Origin: Streptomyces kanamyceticus
GTDB taxonomy: Bacteria > Actinomycetota > Actinomycetes > Streptomycetales > Streptomycetaceae
Assembly: GCF_008704495.1 (NCBI RefSeq)
Contig: NZ_CP023699.1
Span: 8,990,001-9,054,000, forward strand
Length of the DNA stretch: 64,000 bases
Direction: 5' to 3'
Position numbers and translations under genes: made by a program. The notes under the pieces are model-generated. The model was given only the letters and a program-made list of their open reading frames with translations. It was not told where the DNA came from and did no database searches. This document shows, piece by piece, positions 28,801 through 55,318 of this stretch (positions are counted from its first letter, which is position 1; each line of letters begins with the position of its first letter).

Positions 28801-29919
28801 GTCGTCGCTGTCGCCGAGGGGGTAGCTCTCGAAGACCATCAAGGTGTCGAAGAGCTCGTTGTGGTCCGTGAGGCGAGTGATCTCGGTGAGGCCGAGGTGG
28901 TGGTGCTCGGCGAGCTCCGCCTGTTCGGTCTGGAGACGTGTGAGCAGAGCGGCGACGGTCTCCGTGGGGCGGAGCCGTACCCGTACGGGCAGGGTGTTGA
29001 TGAAGAGCCCGACCATGCCTTCCACACCGGGGAGCTGCGGCGGCCTGCCGGACACGGTCATGCCGAAGACCACGTCGTCACGGCCGGTGAGCCGCTGGAG
29101 CAGCAGGGCCCAGCAGCCCTGCACGACGGTGTTCGGCGTGAGCCCCCGGCGGCGTGCGAAGGCGGTGAGGTCCGCCGTCAGCGACTCGGGCAGGGGGTGG
29201 TCGAGCCGTTCGGGGCGGGCGGTGTCGTGTGCGGAGTCGGCGGGTTCGGCGGCGGCGTGGTCGGCCTCGGCGCCCCCGACCAGCGTCGGCCCGTCGACAC
29301 CGGCGAGCGCCGCACCCCACGCTGCCGTCGCCCGCGCCGGATCCTGCTCCCCGAGCCAGGCCAGATAGTCGCGGTAGGGAGTCACGGGCGGCAGCCCGGA
29401 GTCGTCGCCGTGGTGCTCGTAGAGGTGGAAGAAGTCCCGGTACAGGACCGGCAGCGACCAGCCGTCGAGCAGGATGTGGTGCGCCGTCAGGGCGAGCCGG
29501 TGCCGCCGCTCACCCAGGCGTATGAGCGCGAAGCGGAGCAGCGGCGGGTCGGCCGGGTCGAAGCGGAGCGTCCGCTGCTCGGCCAGGATCCGGTCCAGCG
29601 CGTTTTGCTGCCCGTCCCCTTCGAGGCTCCCGAGGTCGGTCTCGTGCCAGGGGACGGTGACCTCGGCGGGGATCAGCTGGACGGGCTGCTCCAGGTCCTC
29701 GTCCCAGAAGCCCGCGCGCAGGTTCGGGTGCCGGACGAGCAGGGCGTCCGCGGCGCCGCGCAGCGCCTCGGTGTCGAGCGGGCCCGCCAGGTCGAAGACG
29801 GCCTGGAGGACATAGACGTCGGCGCGGTCCTCGTCATAGCGGGCGTGGAAGAAGAGGCCCTCTTGCAGGGGAGCGAGCGGCCATACGTCCACCAGTTCCG
29901 ACAGTTCCGACTGCGTCAC
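22861..29919 (-). CDS. NRPS, final two modules and thioesterase (C-A-T-C-A-T-TE)
   Basis: About 2352 residues. The start is set at GTG 29919, with GGAGGA 8 bp upstream and a GTGA overlap with the preceding NRPS stop; the GTG at 29934 lacks a site. Order by residue: C (10-450, [19 protein letters not shown]), A (465-930), T ([10 protein letters not shown], about 945-1010), C (1020-1480, HHIAADGW), A (1495-1975), T (2000-2070), TE (2085-2345, GWSFGG Ser, LLDSF Asp, HEHML His). The first A reads D-V-C-A-L-G-A-V-C at specificity positions, unassigned. The second reads D-V-Q-F-V-A-N-V-V with [10 protein letters not shown], a proline-like pocket except Asn for the usual His. The TE ends the line by cyclisation or hydrolysis. 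The first C follows a Gly module, so chirality at that step is moot. Confidence 0.9.
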   Translation of the reverse strand: MTQSELSELVDVWPLAPLQEGLFFHARYDEDRADVYVLQAVFDLAGPLDTEALRGAADALLVRHPNLRAGFWDEDLEQPVQLIPAEVTVPWHETDLGSLEGDGQQNALDRILAEQRTLRFDPADPPLLRFALIRLGERRHRLALTAHHILLDGWSLPVLYRDFFHLYEHHGDDSGLPPVTPYRDYLAWLGEQDPARATAAWGAALAGVDGPTLVGGAEADHAAAEPADSAHDTARPERLDHPLPESLTADLTAFARRRGLTPNTVVQGCWALLLQRLTGRDDVVFGMTVSGRPPQLPGVEGMVGLFINTLPVRVRLRPTETVAALLTRLQTEQAELAEHHHLGLTEITRLTDHNELFDTLMVFESYPLGDSDDDPVFNGLRVSGASGHDATHYPLSLAVVPGRRMVLRLDHRPDVVDRGKAEGLAARLERLLRAVISEPDQLVTGLDLLSAEERRQALAGWHDSGRDLPALTITQLFAAQVARTPDGTALTCGDVQLTYAEVNARANRLARWMRERGAGVDDVVALRLPRGVDLVVSALAAGKAGAAFLPVDPGYPAERVRFMLDDARPAIVVDGPIEALEYDDTDLCVAQDLAGTAYVIYTSGTTGRPKGVAVTHTGIAALHTAHAEALRLGPGAQVFQAVSPSFDVAVCDLVMTLGTGATLILDNPGQLAGDELTTALHHTGATHVALPVSLLATLTPHQLPHLQHVLTGGEVCPPDLARLWTTDGRQLTTAYGPTEATVCATLTAPAGKPSLGHPIPNIHTYVLDTWLRPVPPGVTGELYLAGPGLARGYVNQPALTAERFTANPFASGQRMYRTGDLARRRTDGQLEFAGRADHQIKIRGFRIEPGEIETALASFPGIAQAAVSVRHEVLVGYVVPMSATDHAQLTSALGDFARSRLPAHMIPATVMVLDELPLTTTGKLDRDALPDPAFEVTTTRAPRTPTEEILCALFADVLGQPHVGVDDSFFDLGGHSLLATRLMSRIRPAFGLELGVRALFDAPTVASLARVLGGARPARAALGRAIRPEHVPLSYAQNRLWFLHRLEGPSATYNVPLAVRLTGTLDRQALEDALADVVSRHESLRTLYREHDGTPYQLVLDSDAARPTLTVSTVSAPALEESVTSAVRHGFNLSNELPLRATLLTPESVDGRHGEANEHVLVLVLHHIAADGWSLEPLWRDIAAAYRARLAGAAPDWAALPVQYADYTLWQREILGEPADPDSTLARQLDFWTSTLAGLPARIELPADRPHPAAASHRGASFTFHWNADLHADLVRLARGSGASLFMLVQAALAALLSRSGAGDDIPIGTPIAGRTDEALDDLVGFFVNTLVLRTDVSGDPTFRELLTRVRETDLNAYAHQDIPFEHLVEILNPQRTLAHHPLFQTMLAWQNTADAVLDLPGLSVSPVAAGTGTSRTDLTFSISEHRTADGGPNGIDGQVEFRTDIFDRSTVEALTARLGRILTAAVTDPDQPIGDIDLLTEEEHRQAVSGWNDTAREVPRASLAELFQAQAARTPDQTAVIHQDTQLTYAELNSRANRLAHHLITHGAGPEGVVALKLPRSTDMVIAVLAVLKTGAAYLPIDPQYPDDRIQFMLDDAHPVLVLDDTGLDTSDQPDTDPASATRNPLHPAYVIYTSGSTGRPKGVAVSDGAMVNLLSWHSGELPCARPTRTAQFAALSFDVSVQEILSAVLFGKTLVIPPDDVRYSPEDLVDWLDEQRVDELFAPNLVIDALAHAAVTRGRELPALREVVQAGEALTLSPHVRAFFRQVPGRRLRNNYGPSETHVVTSHTLPADVSAWPSSPAIGAPVGNIRAYVLDDRLRPVGTGVTGELYIAGAGLARGYTNRPALTAERFIANPFTPGQRMYRTGDLVRRGTDGKLHYVRRADQQVKIRGFRIEPGEVESVLAEHPDVAQAVVTAHEGHRLVGYVVPAAAAGAPSSPGELGASLREFARTRLPEFMVPAAYVTLDAMPLTPNGKLDRAALPEPDFASPASPAARRPAPSQEEQLLCGLFSEVLGVPVGADDGFFDRGGHSLLATRLVSRVKAVFGVELGVRALFEASTPAALARRLDSDTSGDALNVLLPLRTTGTLPPLFCVHPAAGISWPYAGLLAHVAPDRPVYGLQTRGLTGAEPPAHTIDEMADDYLAHIRAVQPSGPYSLLGWSFGGLVAHAVATRLEKAGERVELLALLDSFPPDRRPGEEIPELDLRDVLALLFEEIVGIDRKQFDADFGGRELTAEQLIDFMREESAGRVDLLLDEDVLARVVDIFMRVPDALDKFVPERFGGDVLLFTAAQSAAEWPADDPRRSAGAWSPFVAGEVTEHSVDVRHEHMLRADALERIGAVLARALSPTP

Positions 29920-32900
29920 TTGCGATTCCTCCACGCTGCTTCGATCTTCGACAACTGGCCGCGGCCCATTTTCACCAGGGGCGCCTGTGGCTCTGTTTGA
30001 GGTGCCGGTTCAGCGGGTGCTGCCGGTTCCGTCGGTTGCACGCGTTCGGCGAGCGCCGCCACGGTCTTGTGCAGGAACACGTCCCGGGGCGTGATCACAT
30101 AACCGGCCGCACGAGCCCGGCCGACCACCTGGATCGACATGATGCTGTCGCCACCCAGGTCGAAGAACCCGTCGTCCACACCTGCCTCGACCCCGAGCAC
30201 CTCGGTGAACACCTGGCAGAGGGCGATCTCCGCAGGGGTGCTCGGCGCGCGGGACGCGGGCGCGGGGGCGAAGTCCGGCGCCGGGAGCGCGGCACGGTCG
30301 AGTTTTCCGTTGGCGGTCAGGGGGAACGCGTCGAGCGTCACGATCGCGGCGGGGACCATGAACTCGGGCAGCCGCGCTCGGATGAACTCCCGCAGTACTG
30401 CGCCGAGTTCAGTGGCAGCTGTGTCGGAGGAGGAGGACTCCACATACGCGACGAGCCGTTCACCACCCCGGACCACCACCGCCACCGCCTGCCGTACCGC
30501 CGGATGCCCGGCCAGCGCCGACTCGATCTCACCTAGCTCGATGCGGAAGCCGCGCAGCTTCACCTGGTCGTCGGCGCGCCCCACGAAGTCGATTCGGCCG
30601 TCCGCGCGGCGGCGCACCAGGTCGCCGGTCCGGTACATGCGCTCGCCGGGCCCGCCGAACGGGCAGGCGACGAACCGTTCGGCGGTCAGGGAGCCACGAC
30701 CCGCGTACCCGCGTGCGAGACCGGAGCCCGCGATGTACAACTCGCCGACGACACCGGCCGGCACCGGTGCGAGCCGCCCGTCGAGCACGTACACCTGGGT
30801 GTTCGCGATCGGTGTGCCGATGCCCGGCGTCTCGTCCTCCACGGTCGCCGCCGTCGACCAGATGGTCGTCTCCGTGGGCCCGTAGACGTTGAGGACGCAA
30901 CCGGCGCGCTTGGCCAGCGAGATCGCCAGGTCCTGCGGCAGGGCCTCGCCGCCGACGAGCACGCTGACCCCGTCGAGTCGTACGTCCGTCGCCGTCAGAG
31001 CGCGCCAGAGGCTGGGAGTGGCCTGCATGACGGTGGTGCCCGACCGGGTGAGGAGCGCGCCGAGTGCCTCCGGATCGCGGACGGTCCCGCGCGGCGCGAC
31101 CACGACGCGGGCGCCGCTCACCAGCGGGACGAACAGTTCCAGGCCCGCGATGTCGAACCCCGTCGTGGTGACCGCGAGGAACGTGTCGCCCGCGCCGAGA
31201 CCGAGGCGGTCGCGCATGGCCACCACCAGGTTCAGCAGGGCCTCGCCGGGCACGGTGACGCCCTTGGGCCGTCCCGTGGAGCCCGATGTGTAGATGACGT
31301 ACGCGGGATGGAGTCCATGGCGCCGCACGGGCCCCACCTCGGCCCCACCCGCGTCTCGGCTCTCCGCCTCGTCGGCCTCGTCGGCCTCGTCGGCCTCGTC
31401 GGCCTCGTCGGCCTCGTCGGCCTCGTCGGTCTCGTCGTCGAGCGAGTCCAGGACGACGACCGGCCGCGCGTCGTCGAGCATGAACCGGATGCGCTCCTCG
31501 GGATACTCCGGATCGATGGGCAGATAGGCCGCGCCGGTCTTGAGCACGGCCAGCATCGCCACCACGAGCCCGGCCGAGCGCGGCAGCCGCAGCGCGACGA
31601 GCCGCTCGGGTCCCGCGCCGCGCGCGATGAGCGAGCGCGCCAGGCGGTCGGAGCGCGCGGCGAGTTCGGCGTACGTCAGCTCTACGTCGCAGAAGGCGAC
31701 CGCCACCGCGTCCGGGGTGCGCCGCGCCTGTGCGTCGACGAGTTCCGGTACGGACGATGACGGCAGGTCGAGCGCGGTGTCGTTCCCCGCGGTGAGCGCT
31801 TGGTGGCGTTCGTCGGCCGTGAGCAGGCCGATGGCGCCGACCGGCAGGTCCGGGTCGTCGGTGACGGCAGCGAGGAGGCGTCCGAGCCGCCCGACCAGGG
31901 CCTCGACGGTCCGCCGGTCGAACACGTCGGAGCTGAACTCCACGAACCCGTCGATGGTTCCCTCGGCCGTGTTCTGCGTCAGGTTGAACACCAGGTCCAT
32001 CCGGGCGGTGCTGGTGTCCGTCGCCACGGGGGACGCGGTCAGCCCCGGCAGGCCGAGCGCGGACCGCGCGGTGCTCTGCCAGGCCAGCATCACCTGGAAG
32101 AGGGGATGGTGGGCCAGGGTGCGGGACGGGTTGAGCACGTCCACCAGGTGTTCGAAGGGGACGTCCTGGTGGGCGTAGGCGTCGAGGTCGGTTTCGCGGA
32201 CGCGGGCGAGGAGTTCGCGGAAGGTGGGGTCGCCCGACACGTCGGTGCGCAGGACGAGGGTGTTGACGAAGAACCCGACGAGGTCGTCGAGCGCCTCGTC
32301 CGTACGTCCCGCGATCGGCGTACCGATCGGGATGTCGTCACCCGCGCCCGACCGCGAGAGCAGCGCCGCGAGCGCCGCGTGCACGACCATGAACACGGTC
32401 GTGCCGCTGCGCCGCGCCAACTCGGCGATCCGCGTGCCCAGTTCGGCGTCCCAGTGGTACGTCAGGCTGCCGCCGCGGTACGAGGCGATCGCCGGATGCG
32501 GGCGGTCCGTCGGGAGTTCGATCCGTTCGGGGAGTCCGGCGAGCCGCTCCTTCCAGTGGCCGAGCTGCCGGGCCAGCGGGCTGTCCTCGTCGGCGCTGTC
32601 TCCCAGGAGTTCGCGCTGCCACAGCGTGTAGTCGGCGTACTGCACCGGCAGCGGCTCCCACGCGGGCGCCGCGCCGCCGAGCGAGCGTGCCTCGTAGGCG
32701 GTGGCGAGATCGCTCCACAGGGGCGCGAGCGAGGAGCCGTCGGCCGCGATGTGGTGCACCACGAGGGCCAGGACGTGCTCGTCCGGCGACAGCTCGATGA
32801 GCTCGGCGCGGACGGGAACTTCGGCGCCCAGGTCGAAGGCGTGGCGCACGGCGGAGGCGACCGCCCCGTCCAGCGCGTCGGCGTCCACCCGGCGCCTGCG

Positions 32901-35900
32901 CAGGGCGGGCCGCGCCGCGTCCGGGGCGAGAATGTGCTGGTACGGCGTGCCGTCATGCTCGCGGAACACGGTCCGCAGGCTCTCGTGCCGGTCCACCACG
33001 TCCGCGAGCGCGGCCTCAAGGGCGGCACCGTCGAGTGCTCCCGTCAGCCGTACGACCAGCGGAATGTTGTACGTCGCCGAAGGGCCGTCGAGGCGGTACA
33101 GGAACCACAGGCGCTTCTGCGCGAACGACAGCGCGAGCCGCTCGGGACGCGACGGACGCGACACCGGGAGCAGCGCCGGCCTGGTCCGGCCCGCGCCTAC
33201 CCGCTCGTCGAGCACGCGGGCGAGCGCCGCCACCGTGGGTGCCTCGAACAGCGCCTTCACGCCGAGCTCCGCGCCGAACGCCGAGCGGATGCGCGACACC
33301 AGCTTCGTCGCGAGCAGGGAGTGCCCGCCACGATCGAAGAAGCTTTCCTCCACGCCGACGTGCGAGGTGCCGAGGACATCGGCGAAGAGCGCGCACAGGA
33401 CTTCCTCGGCCGGGGTGCGCGGCGCGCGGAACGAGGGCCCCGCGATGAACTCGGGTACGGGCAGGGCCGCTTTGTCCAGCTTTCCGTTGGAGGTCAGCGG
33501 CAGCTCGTCGAGGACCATGACGGCGGCGGGCACCATGTACTCCGGGAGCCGCCCACGCACGAAGTCCCTCACCGAACCCGCGAGTTCGACCTCCGAGGCG
33601 TCCGTCGAGGAATCCCTGACGGCGTAACCCACCAGTACATCGCTGCCCGCCCGCGCCACCACGGCGGCCCGGGTCACGGCCGGATGCGCCGCCATGACGG
33701 CCTCGACCTCGCCGGGCTCGACCCTGAAGCCCCGGACCTTCACCTGGTCGTCGGCGCGTCCGGCGAACTCCAGCTGCCCGTCGGCACGGTGGCGCACCAG
33801 GTCACCGGTGCGGTACATCCGCTGCCCGTCCTCGAAGGGGCAGGCGACGAACCGTTCGGCGGTCAGGGCGGACCGGCCCGCGTACCCGCGTGCGAGACCG
33901 GCACCGGACACGTACAACTCGCCCACCACACCCGCGGGTACGGGCCGCAGCCCGCCGTCGAGCACGTACACGCGCGTGTTGTCGACCGGCACGCCGATCG
34001 GCACAGGACCGGGTCGGCCCCCGGCGGACAGCGGCGCGCTGATGGTGACGCAGACCGTGGCCTCCGTGGGGCCGTACGCGTTGATCATCGTGCGGCCCGC
34101 CGACCAGCGCGCGGCCACCTCGCGCGGGCACTCCTCACCCGCGACGACGAGGACACCGCCCGACGGGAAGTCCTCCGGTGCCACCACGGGGAGCAGCGCG
34201 GGAGGCAGCGTCATGTGGGTCACACCCTGCCGGACGCACAGGGCCCCGAGCCGGTCGGGCGCCAGGTCCTCCTTCGGCGCCATGACCAGTGCGGCTCCGG
34301 AGAGCAGCGCCATGCACAGCTCCCACGCCGCCGCGTCGAAGCTCACCGAGGCGAACTGCAGGACCCTGCTGTCGCCCGAGACCCCGAACCGTTCGATCTG
34401 CGTCGCGGACAGACTGCCGATGCCCGCGTGCGTGACGGCCACACCCTTCGGGCGTCCGGTCGAGCCCGACGTGTGGATGAGGTAGGCCGGATGCGAGAGG
34501 TGGAGCGGGCGGACCCGCTCGGACTGGGTGAGGTCGGCATCGGCGAGGTTCTTCGCCGAAGCGTCGTCCACGCGGACGAGGGGAATGCCCAGGGGCCCGG
34601 CCGAAGAGCCGTCGGGCAGGGCCGTGTCGCCGCTGGTCACCAGGCACACCGGCGCCCCGTCCCGCAGGATGAACGCCACCCGGTCCGACGGATATCCCGG
34701 ATCGACGGGCAGATAGGCGCCACCGGCCTTGAGCGTGGCCAGCAGCGCCACGACCAGTTCGGGCGAGCGGTCCAGCAGTACGGCGACGGTCGCCTCGGGA
34801 CCCACACCCTTGGCCACCAGATGGCGGGCGAGCCGGTTGGCCCGCGAGTTCAGCTCGGCATACGTCAGCTCGGTGTCGTCGAACACCAACGCCACCGCGT
34901 CCGGGGTGCGTGCCACCTGCGCCTCGAACAGCTCGGGCAGGGTGTGGCCCGGCAGTTCGCGTGCCGTGTCGTTGAACGTGGTGAGCAGCTCGCGGCGTTC
35001 CGTGCCGCTCAGCAACTCGATCGCACCGACCGGCAGTTCGGGGTCGGCGACCACGGCGGCGAGCACCCGGTGGAGCCGCTCCACCAGCGCCACGACCGTC
35101 GCCTCGTCGAACACGTCGGTGCTGAACTCGACCACCCCGTCGAGGCCCGCGGGATCCCCGTCGCCCGCCCTGCTCTCCGCGATGCTGATCACGAGGTCCA
35201 TACGGGCGGTACCCGTCCCCACGGGAGCGGGCTCGACGGCCAGACCCGGCAGCGCGAGCCCGACATCGGGCGTGTTCTGCCAGGCCAGCATCACCTGGAA
35301 CAAGGGGTGGTGCGAGAGGGCGCGTGCCGGGTTCAGCGCCTCGACGAGGAACTCGAACGGCACGTCCTGGTGCGCGTACGCGTCCAGATCGGTCTCCCGA
35401 ACCCGGGCGAGCAGGTCACGGAAGGTGGGATCGCCCGACACGTCCGTACGCAGGACCAGCGTGTTCACGAAGAACCCGACGAGGTCGTCGAGGGCCTCGT
35501 CCGTACGTCCCGCGATGGGGGAGCCGACCGCGATGTCGTCACCGCCGCTGGACCGGGCGAGGAGCGCGGCGAGCGCCGCGTGCACGACCATGAACACGGT
35601 CGCGCCGCTGCTCCGCGCCAACTCCGCGAGTCCCGCGTGCACATCGGCGTCCCAACGGAAGGGCAGTGTGCGGCCCTGGTAGGAGGCGACCGCAGGATGC
35701 GGCCGGTCGGTGGGCAGTTCGAGCCGCTCGGGCAGACCCGTGAGCCGGGTCCGCCAGTAGCCGAGCTGCTCGGCGAGCACGCTGTCGGGGTCCCCGCCGT
35801 CGCCCAAGAGCTCGTGCTGCCACACGGTGTAGTCGGCGTACTGCACGGGCAGCGGCTCCCACTCCGGAGCCGCGCCGTCGCGCGAGCGTGTCTCGTACGC

Positions 35901-37070
35901 GGCGGCCAGGTCGCGCCAGAGCGGTTCGAGCGACCAGCCGTCGGCCGCCACATGGTGCAGGACGAGTACCAGCGTGTGCTCGTCCGGCGCTGACGTGAAC
36001 AAGGTGGAGTGCAGGGGGAGTTCGGAGCCGAGGTCGAAGGCGTGCCGTACCGCTGATGCCACGGCGCGGTCGACCTCCCCGGCGGCGACCGCCACGGCGT
36101 CGAGCGCGGGAACCGCGGAGGCGGCGTCGAGCACCAACTGGTAGGGCGTGCCGTCGTGTTCGCGGAACACGGTCCGCAGGCTCTCGTGCCGGGCGACCAC
36201 GTCCCCGAGGGCCGCCGCAAGGGCCTTCCTGTTCAGCGACCCTGTCAGCCGTACGACCAACGGGATGTTGTACGTGGCCGAAGAGCCCTCGAGCCGGTGC
36301 AGGAACCACAGCCGGTTCTGCGCGTACGACAGCGGAAGCCGCTCGGGCCGCTCCGCCGCCGCCAGCGCCAGACGGGCCCGCTGGGCGCCCGAGAGCAGCC
36401 TGGCGAGCGCCGCCACGGTCGGCGCCTCGAACAGCGCCCGCACACCGAGTTCCACACCGAACACCGACCGCACCCGCGACACGAGGCGCGTCGCGAGCAG
36501 CGAATGCCCGCCCAGGTCGAAGAAGCCGTCGTCGACCCCGACCGTGCGCACACCGAGGATCTGGGCGAACAGCCCGCACAGCAGTTCCTCGACCGGCGTC
36601 CTCGGCACCCGGGACGTCGCCGCGGCCAGGAACTCCGGCACCGGGAGCGCGGCCCGGTCCAGCTTGCCGTTGACCGTCAGCGGGAACTCGTCCACGACAA
36701 GAACCGCGGCCGGGACCATGAACTCGGGCAGCCGCGTGCGCAGATGCTCGCGCACCGAGGCGGCGAAGGCGCCGATGTCGCGCGACAGGGCCGGATTGTT
36801 GGCCCATGTCGCCGGGTTCTCCCCGGCGCCACCCGCACCGGGCCGGTACAGCCCTTCGACGACGACGCCCTCGGCCACCTCGGCCATGTTGGCCGAGAGG
36901 AACACCGCGTCCAGAAGATCCTCGGACTCCGCCGACCAGGTGAGCACGGTCCGGTAGCCCAGGCTCTCGCCGATCCGGTGCAGCTCCTCAGGATCGACAC
37001 CGGGCCCGTCCGTCTCGGCGAGGGTGCGCAGCAGATCGGCGGGCGCGTCACCGGCGGCGAGTCGACGCAC
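29916..37070 (-). CDS. NRPS, frameshift-separated continuation (A5 C-terminal part-T, C-A-T, C-A-T)
   Basis: This ORF has no proper beginning. The frame is open upstream to about 37178, and its first residues ([13 protein letters not shown], then [16 protein letters not shown]) match the part of the intact first module that follows its methyltransferase. Residues about 1-145 are the A8-A10 end of module 5 ([13 protein letters not shown] with the A10 Lys). Then T (155-225), C (245-690, HHVAADGW), A (705-1205, D-A-W-T-V-A-A-V-C, a Phe code), T, C (1305-1750, HHIAADGS), A (1770-2260, D-I-L-Q-L-G-V-I-W, a Gly code), and T ([10 protein letters not shown], a type distinct from the GGHS carriers elsewhere), ending in a charged docking-like tail. 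A (DEA)n tract sits in the Gly A domain. No ribosome site supports the GTG at 37070; the gene is probably the 3' part of the larger NRPS. Confidence 0.88.
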   Translation of the reverse strand: MRRLAAGDAPADLLRTLAETDGPGVDPEELHRIGESLGYRTVLTWSAESEDLLDAVFLSANMAEVAEGVVVEGLYRPGAGGAGENPATWANNPALSRDIGAFAASVREHLRTRLPEFMVPAAVLVVDEFPLTVNGKLDRAALPVPEFLAAATSRVPRTPVEELLCGLFAQILGVRTVGVDDGFFDLGGHSLLATRLVSRVRSVFGVELGVRALFEAPTVAALARLLSGAQRARLALAAAERPERLPLSYAQNRLWFLHRLEGSSATYNIPLVVRLTGSLNRKALAAALGDVVARHESLRTVFREHDGTPYQLVLDAASAVPALDAVAVAAGEVDRAVASAVRHAFDLGSELPLHSTLFTSAPDEHTLVLVLHHVAADGWSLEPLWRDLAAAYETRSRDGAAPEWEPLPVQYADYTVWQHELLGDGGDPDSVLAEQLGYWRTRLTGLPERLELPTDRPHPAVASYQGRTLPFRWDADVHAGLAELARSSGATVFMVVHAALAALLARSSGGDDIAVGSPIAGRTDEALDDLVGFFVNTLVLRTDVSGDPTFRDLLARVRETDLDAYAHQDVPFEFLVEALNPARALSHHPLFQVMLAWQNTPDVGLALPGLAVEPAPVGTGTARMDLVISIAESRAGDGDPAGLDGVVEFSTDVFDEATVVALVERLHRVLAAVVADPELPVGAIELLSGTERRELLTTFNDTARELPGHTLPELFEAQVARTPDAVALVFDDTELTYAELNSRANRLARHLVAKGVGPEATVAVLLDRSPELVVALLATLKAGGAYLPVDPGYPSDRVAFILRDGAPVCLVTSGDTALPDGSSAGPLGIPLVRVDDASAKNLADADLTQSERVRPLHLSHPAYLIHTSGSTGRPKGVAVTHAGIGSLSATQIERFGVSGDSRVLQFASVSFDAAAWELCMALLSGAALVMAPKEDLAPDRLGALCVRQGVTHMTLPPALLPVVAPEDFPSGGVLVVAGEECPREVAARWSAGRTMINAYGPTEATVCVTISAPLSAGGRPGPVPIGVPVDNTRVYVLDGGLRPVPAGVVGELYVSGAGLARGYAGRSALTAERFVACPFEDGQRMYRTGDLVRHRADGQLEFAGRADDQVKVRGFRVEPGEVEAVMAAHPAVTRAAVVARAGSDVLVGYAVRDSSTDASEVELAGSVRDFVRGRLPEYMVPAAVMVLDELPLTSNGKLDKAALPVPEFIAGPSFRAPRTPAEEVLCALFADVLGTSHVGVEESFFDRGGHSLLATKLVSRIRSAFGAELGVKALFEAPTVAALARVLDERVGAGRTRPALLPVSRPSRPERLALSFAQKRLWFLYRLDGPSATYNIPLVVRLTGALDGAALEAALADVVDRHESLRTVFREHDGTPYQHILAPDAARPALRRRRVDADALDGAVASAVRHAFDLGAEVPVRAELIELSPDEHVLALVVHHIAADGSSLAPLWSDLATAYEARSLGGAAPAWEPLPVQYADYTLWQRELLGDSADEDSPLARQLGHWKERLAGLPERIELPTDRPHPAIASYRGGSLTYHWDAELGTRIAELARRSGTTVFMVVHAALAALLSRSGAGDDIPIGTPIAGRTDEALDDLVGFFVNTLVLRTDVSGDPTFRELLARVRETDLDAYAHQDVPFEHLVDVLNPSRTLAHHPLFQVMLAWQSTARSALGLPGLTASPVATDTSTARMDLVFNLTQNTAEGTIDGFVEFSSDVFDRRTVEALVGRLGRLLAAVTDDPDLPVGAIGLLTADERHQALTAGNDTALDLPSSSVPELVDAQARRTPDAVAVAFCDVELTYAELAARSDRLARSLIARGAGPERLVALRLPRSAGLVVAMLAVLKTGAAYLPIDPEYPEERIRFMLDDARPVVVLDSLDDETDEADEADEADEADEADEADEAESRDAGGAEVGPVRRHGLHPAYVIYTSGSTGRPKGVTVPGEALLNLVVAMRDRLGLGAGDTFLAVTTTGFDIAGLELFVPLVSGARVVVAPRGTVRDPEALGALLTRSGTTVMQATPSLWRALTATDVRLDGVSVLVGGEALPQDLAISLAKRAGCVLNVYGPTETTIWSTAATVEDETPGIGTPIANTQVYVLDGRLAPVPAGVVGELYIAGSGLARGYAGRGSLTAERFVACPFGGPGERMYRTGDLVRRRADGRIDFVGRADDQVKLRGFRIELGEIESALAGHPAVRQAVAVVVRGGERLVAYVESSSSDTAATELGAVLREFIRARLPEFMVPAAIVTLDAFPLTANGKLDRAALPAPDFAPAPASRAPSTPAEIALCQVFTEVLGVEAGVDDGFFDLGGDSIMSIQVVGRARAAGYVITPRDVFLHKTVAALAERVQPTEPAAPAEPAPQTEPQAPLVKMGRGQLSKIEAAWRNRK
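31365..31430. repeat. 9-bp tandem repeat encoding (Asp-Glu-Ala)n in the Gly adenylation domain
   Basis: On the plus strand GTCGGCCTC is repeated about seven times, flanked by a variant unit. On the coding strand this is GAGGCCGAC, giving DEADEADEA between core motifs A2 and A3, a surface loop of A domains. It is in frame, so length changes would be tolerated. Confidence 0.85.
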
Positions 37071-37141
37071 GGCGGAGACTTCGGCGGTGAGGCGCTTGTT
37101 GGGGATGCCGTTGACGCGTACGGCCGGGCTGTTGTTGGACT

Positions 37142-53197
<16,056 letters not shown>

Positions 53198-53690
53198 TGC
53201 TTGTCCTTTTTCAAATACAGTGCAGAAAACACACTGAACCACATGGTGAAGCTTTGTTCGATGTGATTCACGCCACATGTGGAACTCTTGGCGGAAGTGC
53301 TCGCGAATTGCGGAGTGGCACTCATTTACCGTGCTGAGCTGCGAATATCGCCGCCTTGGGTGCCGGATGCGCCTCGTCGGCGCGGCGCACGTAAAGCCTG
53401 GCCCGAATGGGCTCGAGTGGAAACGTGCTTTCTTGTCCCGGGGACTCGGCAAGGTGCCAGTGGGGCGCTGGAGGTGGGCAGTCTCGTGAGCAGTTGATGG
53501 GGATCGTGTGTGCATGGGAGTTTTATCGCGCCTCGGGCGTTCCGGAAGTCGGGTCCCGCAGTTGACTCTCTTTTTGCGCGCCTTTGGAAAACCTTTTGAA
53601 GAGGCTTTGACGGGAAAGCGAGGTTGTCCGCCACATCCCCGGGCTGGCAGGGTCGACGGACACTGCCTTGTCACGCCTTGGGGGAGGCCG
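53198..53690. other. 493-bp divergent promoter region of the NRPS locus
   Basis: AT-richer than its surroundings and without a credible gene. It separates the giant minus-strand NRPS from the plus-strand carrier/P450/C/A set. A dyad CAGTG-N9-CACTG lies at 53218-53236, about 20 bp before the NRPS start, and CCACATGTGG lies near 53272-53281. TTGACT near 53562 and TTGACG near 53607 are possible -35 hexamers for the plus-strand genes, but no good -10 pairs with them. Confidence 0.5.
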
Positions 53691-54035
53691 ATGCCGGTGG
53701 ACAACGGTCCTGCAATCCATGGCTCCAGCCGCGAATCACTCGGCATGAGCTCCGCCTACATCGAGCCACGGACCGCCGTCGAGCATCGACTGGTCGCCCT
53801 GTGGAGCACCGGCCTTGGCGGCATCGGCATCGAGGCCGAACCGATCGGCGTCGAGGACGACTTCTTCGAGCTCGGCGGCGACTCCCTGCTCGCCGCCGAA
53901 CTGCAGCTGGCCATCGACATGGAGTTCGGCGTGGAGGTGCCCGCGGCGGCGCTGTTCCTGACGCCCACCATCGCGGCCCTCGCCGAGGCGGTGGAGTCCG
54001 CGGCGGACAACGGCGGCCCGGAGCCGGTCCTGTGA
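53691..54035 (+). CDS. Free-standing peptidyl carrier protein (PCP)
   Basis: A 114-residue carrier protein with the phosphopantetheine site [18 protein letters not shown] (Ser of GGDSL) followed by the helix-3 region [11 protein letters not shown]. The ATG 53691 is chosen for GGGGGAGG at 53680-53687; an in-frame ATG at 53745 (MSSAYIEPR) starts closer to the fold and is possible. The stop overlaps the P450 start as GTGA. A single carrier next to a P450, a free C and a free A domain resembles sets that load one amino acid, oxidise it while tethered, and pass it on. Confidence 0.88.
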   Translation: MPVDNGPAIHGSSRESLGMSSAYIEPRTAVEHRLVALWSTGLGGIGIEAEPIGVEDDFFELGGDSLLAAELQLAIDMEFGVEVPAAALFLTPTIAALAEAVESAADNGGPEPVL

Positions 54036-55318
54036 CCGTCCGGCCCGCCGAAGTGAACCTCGCCGACCCGGAGCTGTACACGGACGGCGATCCGTACGCG
54101 GCCTGGCGCGCGCTGCGCGCACACGCGCCCGTGTCCTGGCAGCAGGTCTCAGGAACCCTCGGCTTCTGGTCGGTGACCCGGTACGCGGACGTCGAGCGCG
54201 TCCTGGAGGACCACGCGTCCTTCACCTCCGAACGCGGCACGCTGCTCAGCTTGTTGGGCAGGGGCGACCCGGCGGCGGGGCGGCAGATGGCGGTCACGGA
54301 TCCACCTCGCCACAACCGGATGCGCGCGCCGCTGCACCGGGCCCTGCGGCTGCGCTCCGCCGAGGCGCACGCCGAGGAGATCCGGGCGGGCATCCGCGAG
54401 CTGCTGCCCGATGCGCCACCGGGCGAGGCGCGGGAGTTCGACTTCGCCGCGGCCTGTGCGCAGCTGCCGCTCGTGGTGCTCGGCCCGCTGCTCGGGCTGC
54501 CCGCCCGGGACCGTCCCCGCCTGGTGCGGCTCGCGATGATGTGCGCGGCAGAGGACGACCCCGAACATCAGTTGCCCGGCGGATCCGAGGCCACCCTGGA
54601 GCGCGGACACCGCGAACTCTTCGCGTACTTCGCCGACGTGGTGCGCCAGAGGCGGCGTGGGGCGCACGAGGACCGTGCCGGACGTCCGTGCGAGGGCGCC
54701 GGACGTCCGCGCGAGGGCCCCGGCGACCTGGTCGACGTCCTCCTGTCCATGGAGGTCGACGGCGCGCGCCTCACGCCCGGTGAGGTCCTCTCCAACTGCT
54801 ACAGCCTGCTGCTCGGCGCGAGCGTGACGCTGGCCCACGTGCCGCCGGCCGCCGTGCTCGAACTCTCGCGCACCGGCCGCTACGCGGAGTGGGCCGCACG
54901 TCCCGACCTGCTCGACAGCGGGGTGGAGGAGGCGCTGCGCAGGGCCTCGCCCGCGCGTCACTTCATGCGGCACGCGCGGCGTCCCGTCGTCCTCGCGGGT
55001 GTGCCCGTCGCCGAGGGCGACCCGGTCGTGGCCTGGCTCGGCTCCGCCAACCACGATGAGACCGTGTTCCCCCGCCCCGACGTGTTCGACCCGGGCCGCC
55101 GCCGCAACCGGCACCTCGCGTTCGGCGCGGGTCCCCACTACTGCGCGGGCGCGAGCATCGCCCGGGTCACGCTCCGGCTGTTCTTCGCGGAACTGTTCGC
55201 GCGGTACGCCGAGATCGAGGTGACCGGCGCGCCCGTGCGGGCGCGATCGACGTTCCTCTCGGGCATCACGCACCTGCCCGTACGCGTACGGCCGAGGCAG
55301 AAGGAGGTGGCGCGGTGA
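54032..55318 (+). CDS. Cytochrome P450, probably acting on a carrier-bound residue
   Basis: A 428-residue P450 with heme loop LAFGAGPHYCAGASIARV and K-helix EEALRRAS. The I-helix reads SLLLGASVTLAHVP. Where most P450s have A-G-x-(D/E)-T, this has L-G-A-S-V, so both the acid and the following Thr of the proton-relay pair are replaced. This is also seen in some P450s that work on tethered or unusual substrates (family knowledge). GTG 54032 overlaps the PCP stop, and the stop overlaps the next start, so the set is translationally coupled. A 24-bp tandem repeat encodes AGRPCEGAGRPREG in a loop before the I-helix. It probably oxidises the residue loaded on the neighbouring PCP. Confidence 0.85.
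   Translation: MTVRPAEVNLADPELYTDGDPYAAWRALRAHAPVSWQQVSGTLGFWSVTRYADVERVLEDHASFTSERGTLLSLLGRGDPAAGRQMAVTDPPRHNRMRAPLHRALRLRSAEAHAEEIRAGIRELLPDAPPGEAREFDFAAACAQLPLVVLGPLLGLPARDRPRLVRLAMMCAAEDDPEHQLPGGSEATLERGHRELFAYFADVVRQRRRGAHEDRAGRPCEGAGRPREGPGDLVDVLLSMEVDGARLTPGEVLSNCYSLLLGASVTLAHVPPAAVLELSRTGRYAEWAARPDLLDSGVEEALRRASPARHFMRHARRPVVLAGVPVAEGDPVVAWLGSANHDETVFPRPDVFDPGRRRNRHLAFGAGPHYCAGASIARVTLRLFFAELFARYAEIEVTGAPVRARSTFLSGITHLPVRVRPRQKEVAR

Noticed and set aside
22861..29919. Need for an epimerase before the first C domain of the last NRPS
   Set aside because: Its LQEGLFFH start resembles DCL-type C domains, but the upstream residue is predicted to be Gly, so no stereochemical claim can be made.
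31800..35993. 1397-residue plus-strand open frame
   Set aside because: It is antisense to NRPS A and C domains, is Arg/Glu/Gly/His-rich without motifs, and exists only because of high-GC third-position bias.
37070..37070. GTG 37070 as a genuine NRPS start
   Set aside because: No ribosome site, and the protein would begin within an A domain. The open frame extends upstream to the frameshift point.
53508..53690. N-terminal extension of the free PCP from 53508
   Set aside because: It lacks a ribosome site and is composed of promoter-region sequence; GGGGGAGG precedes ATG 53691.
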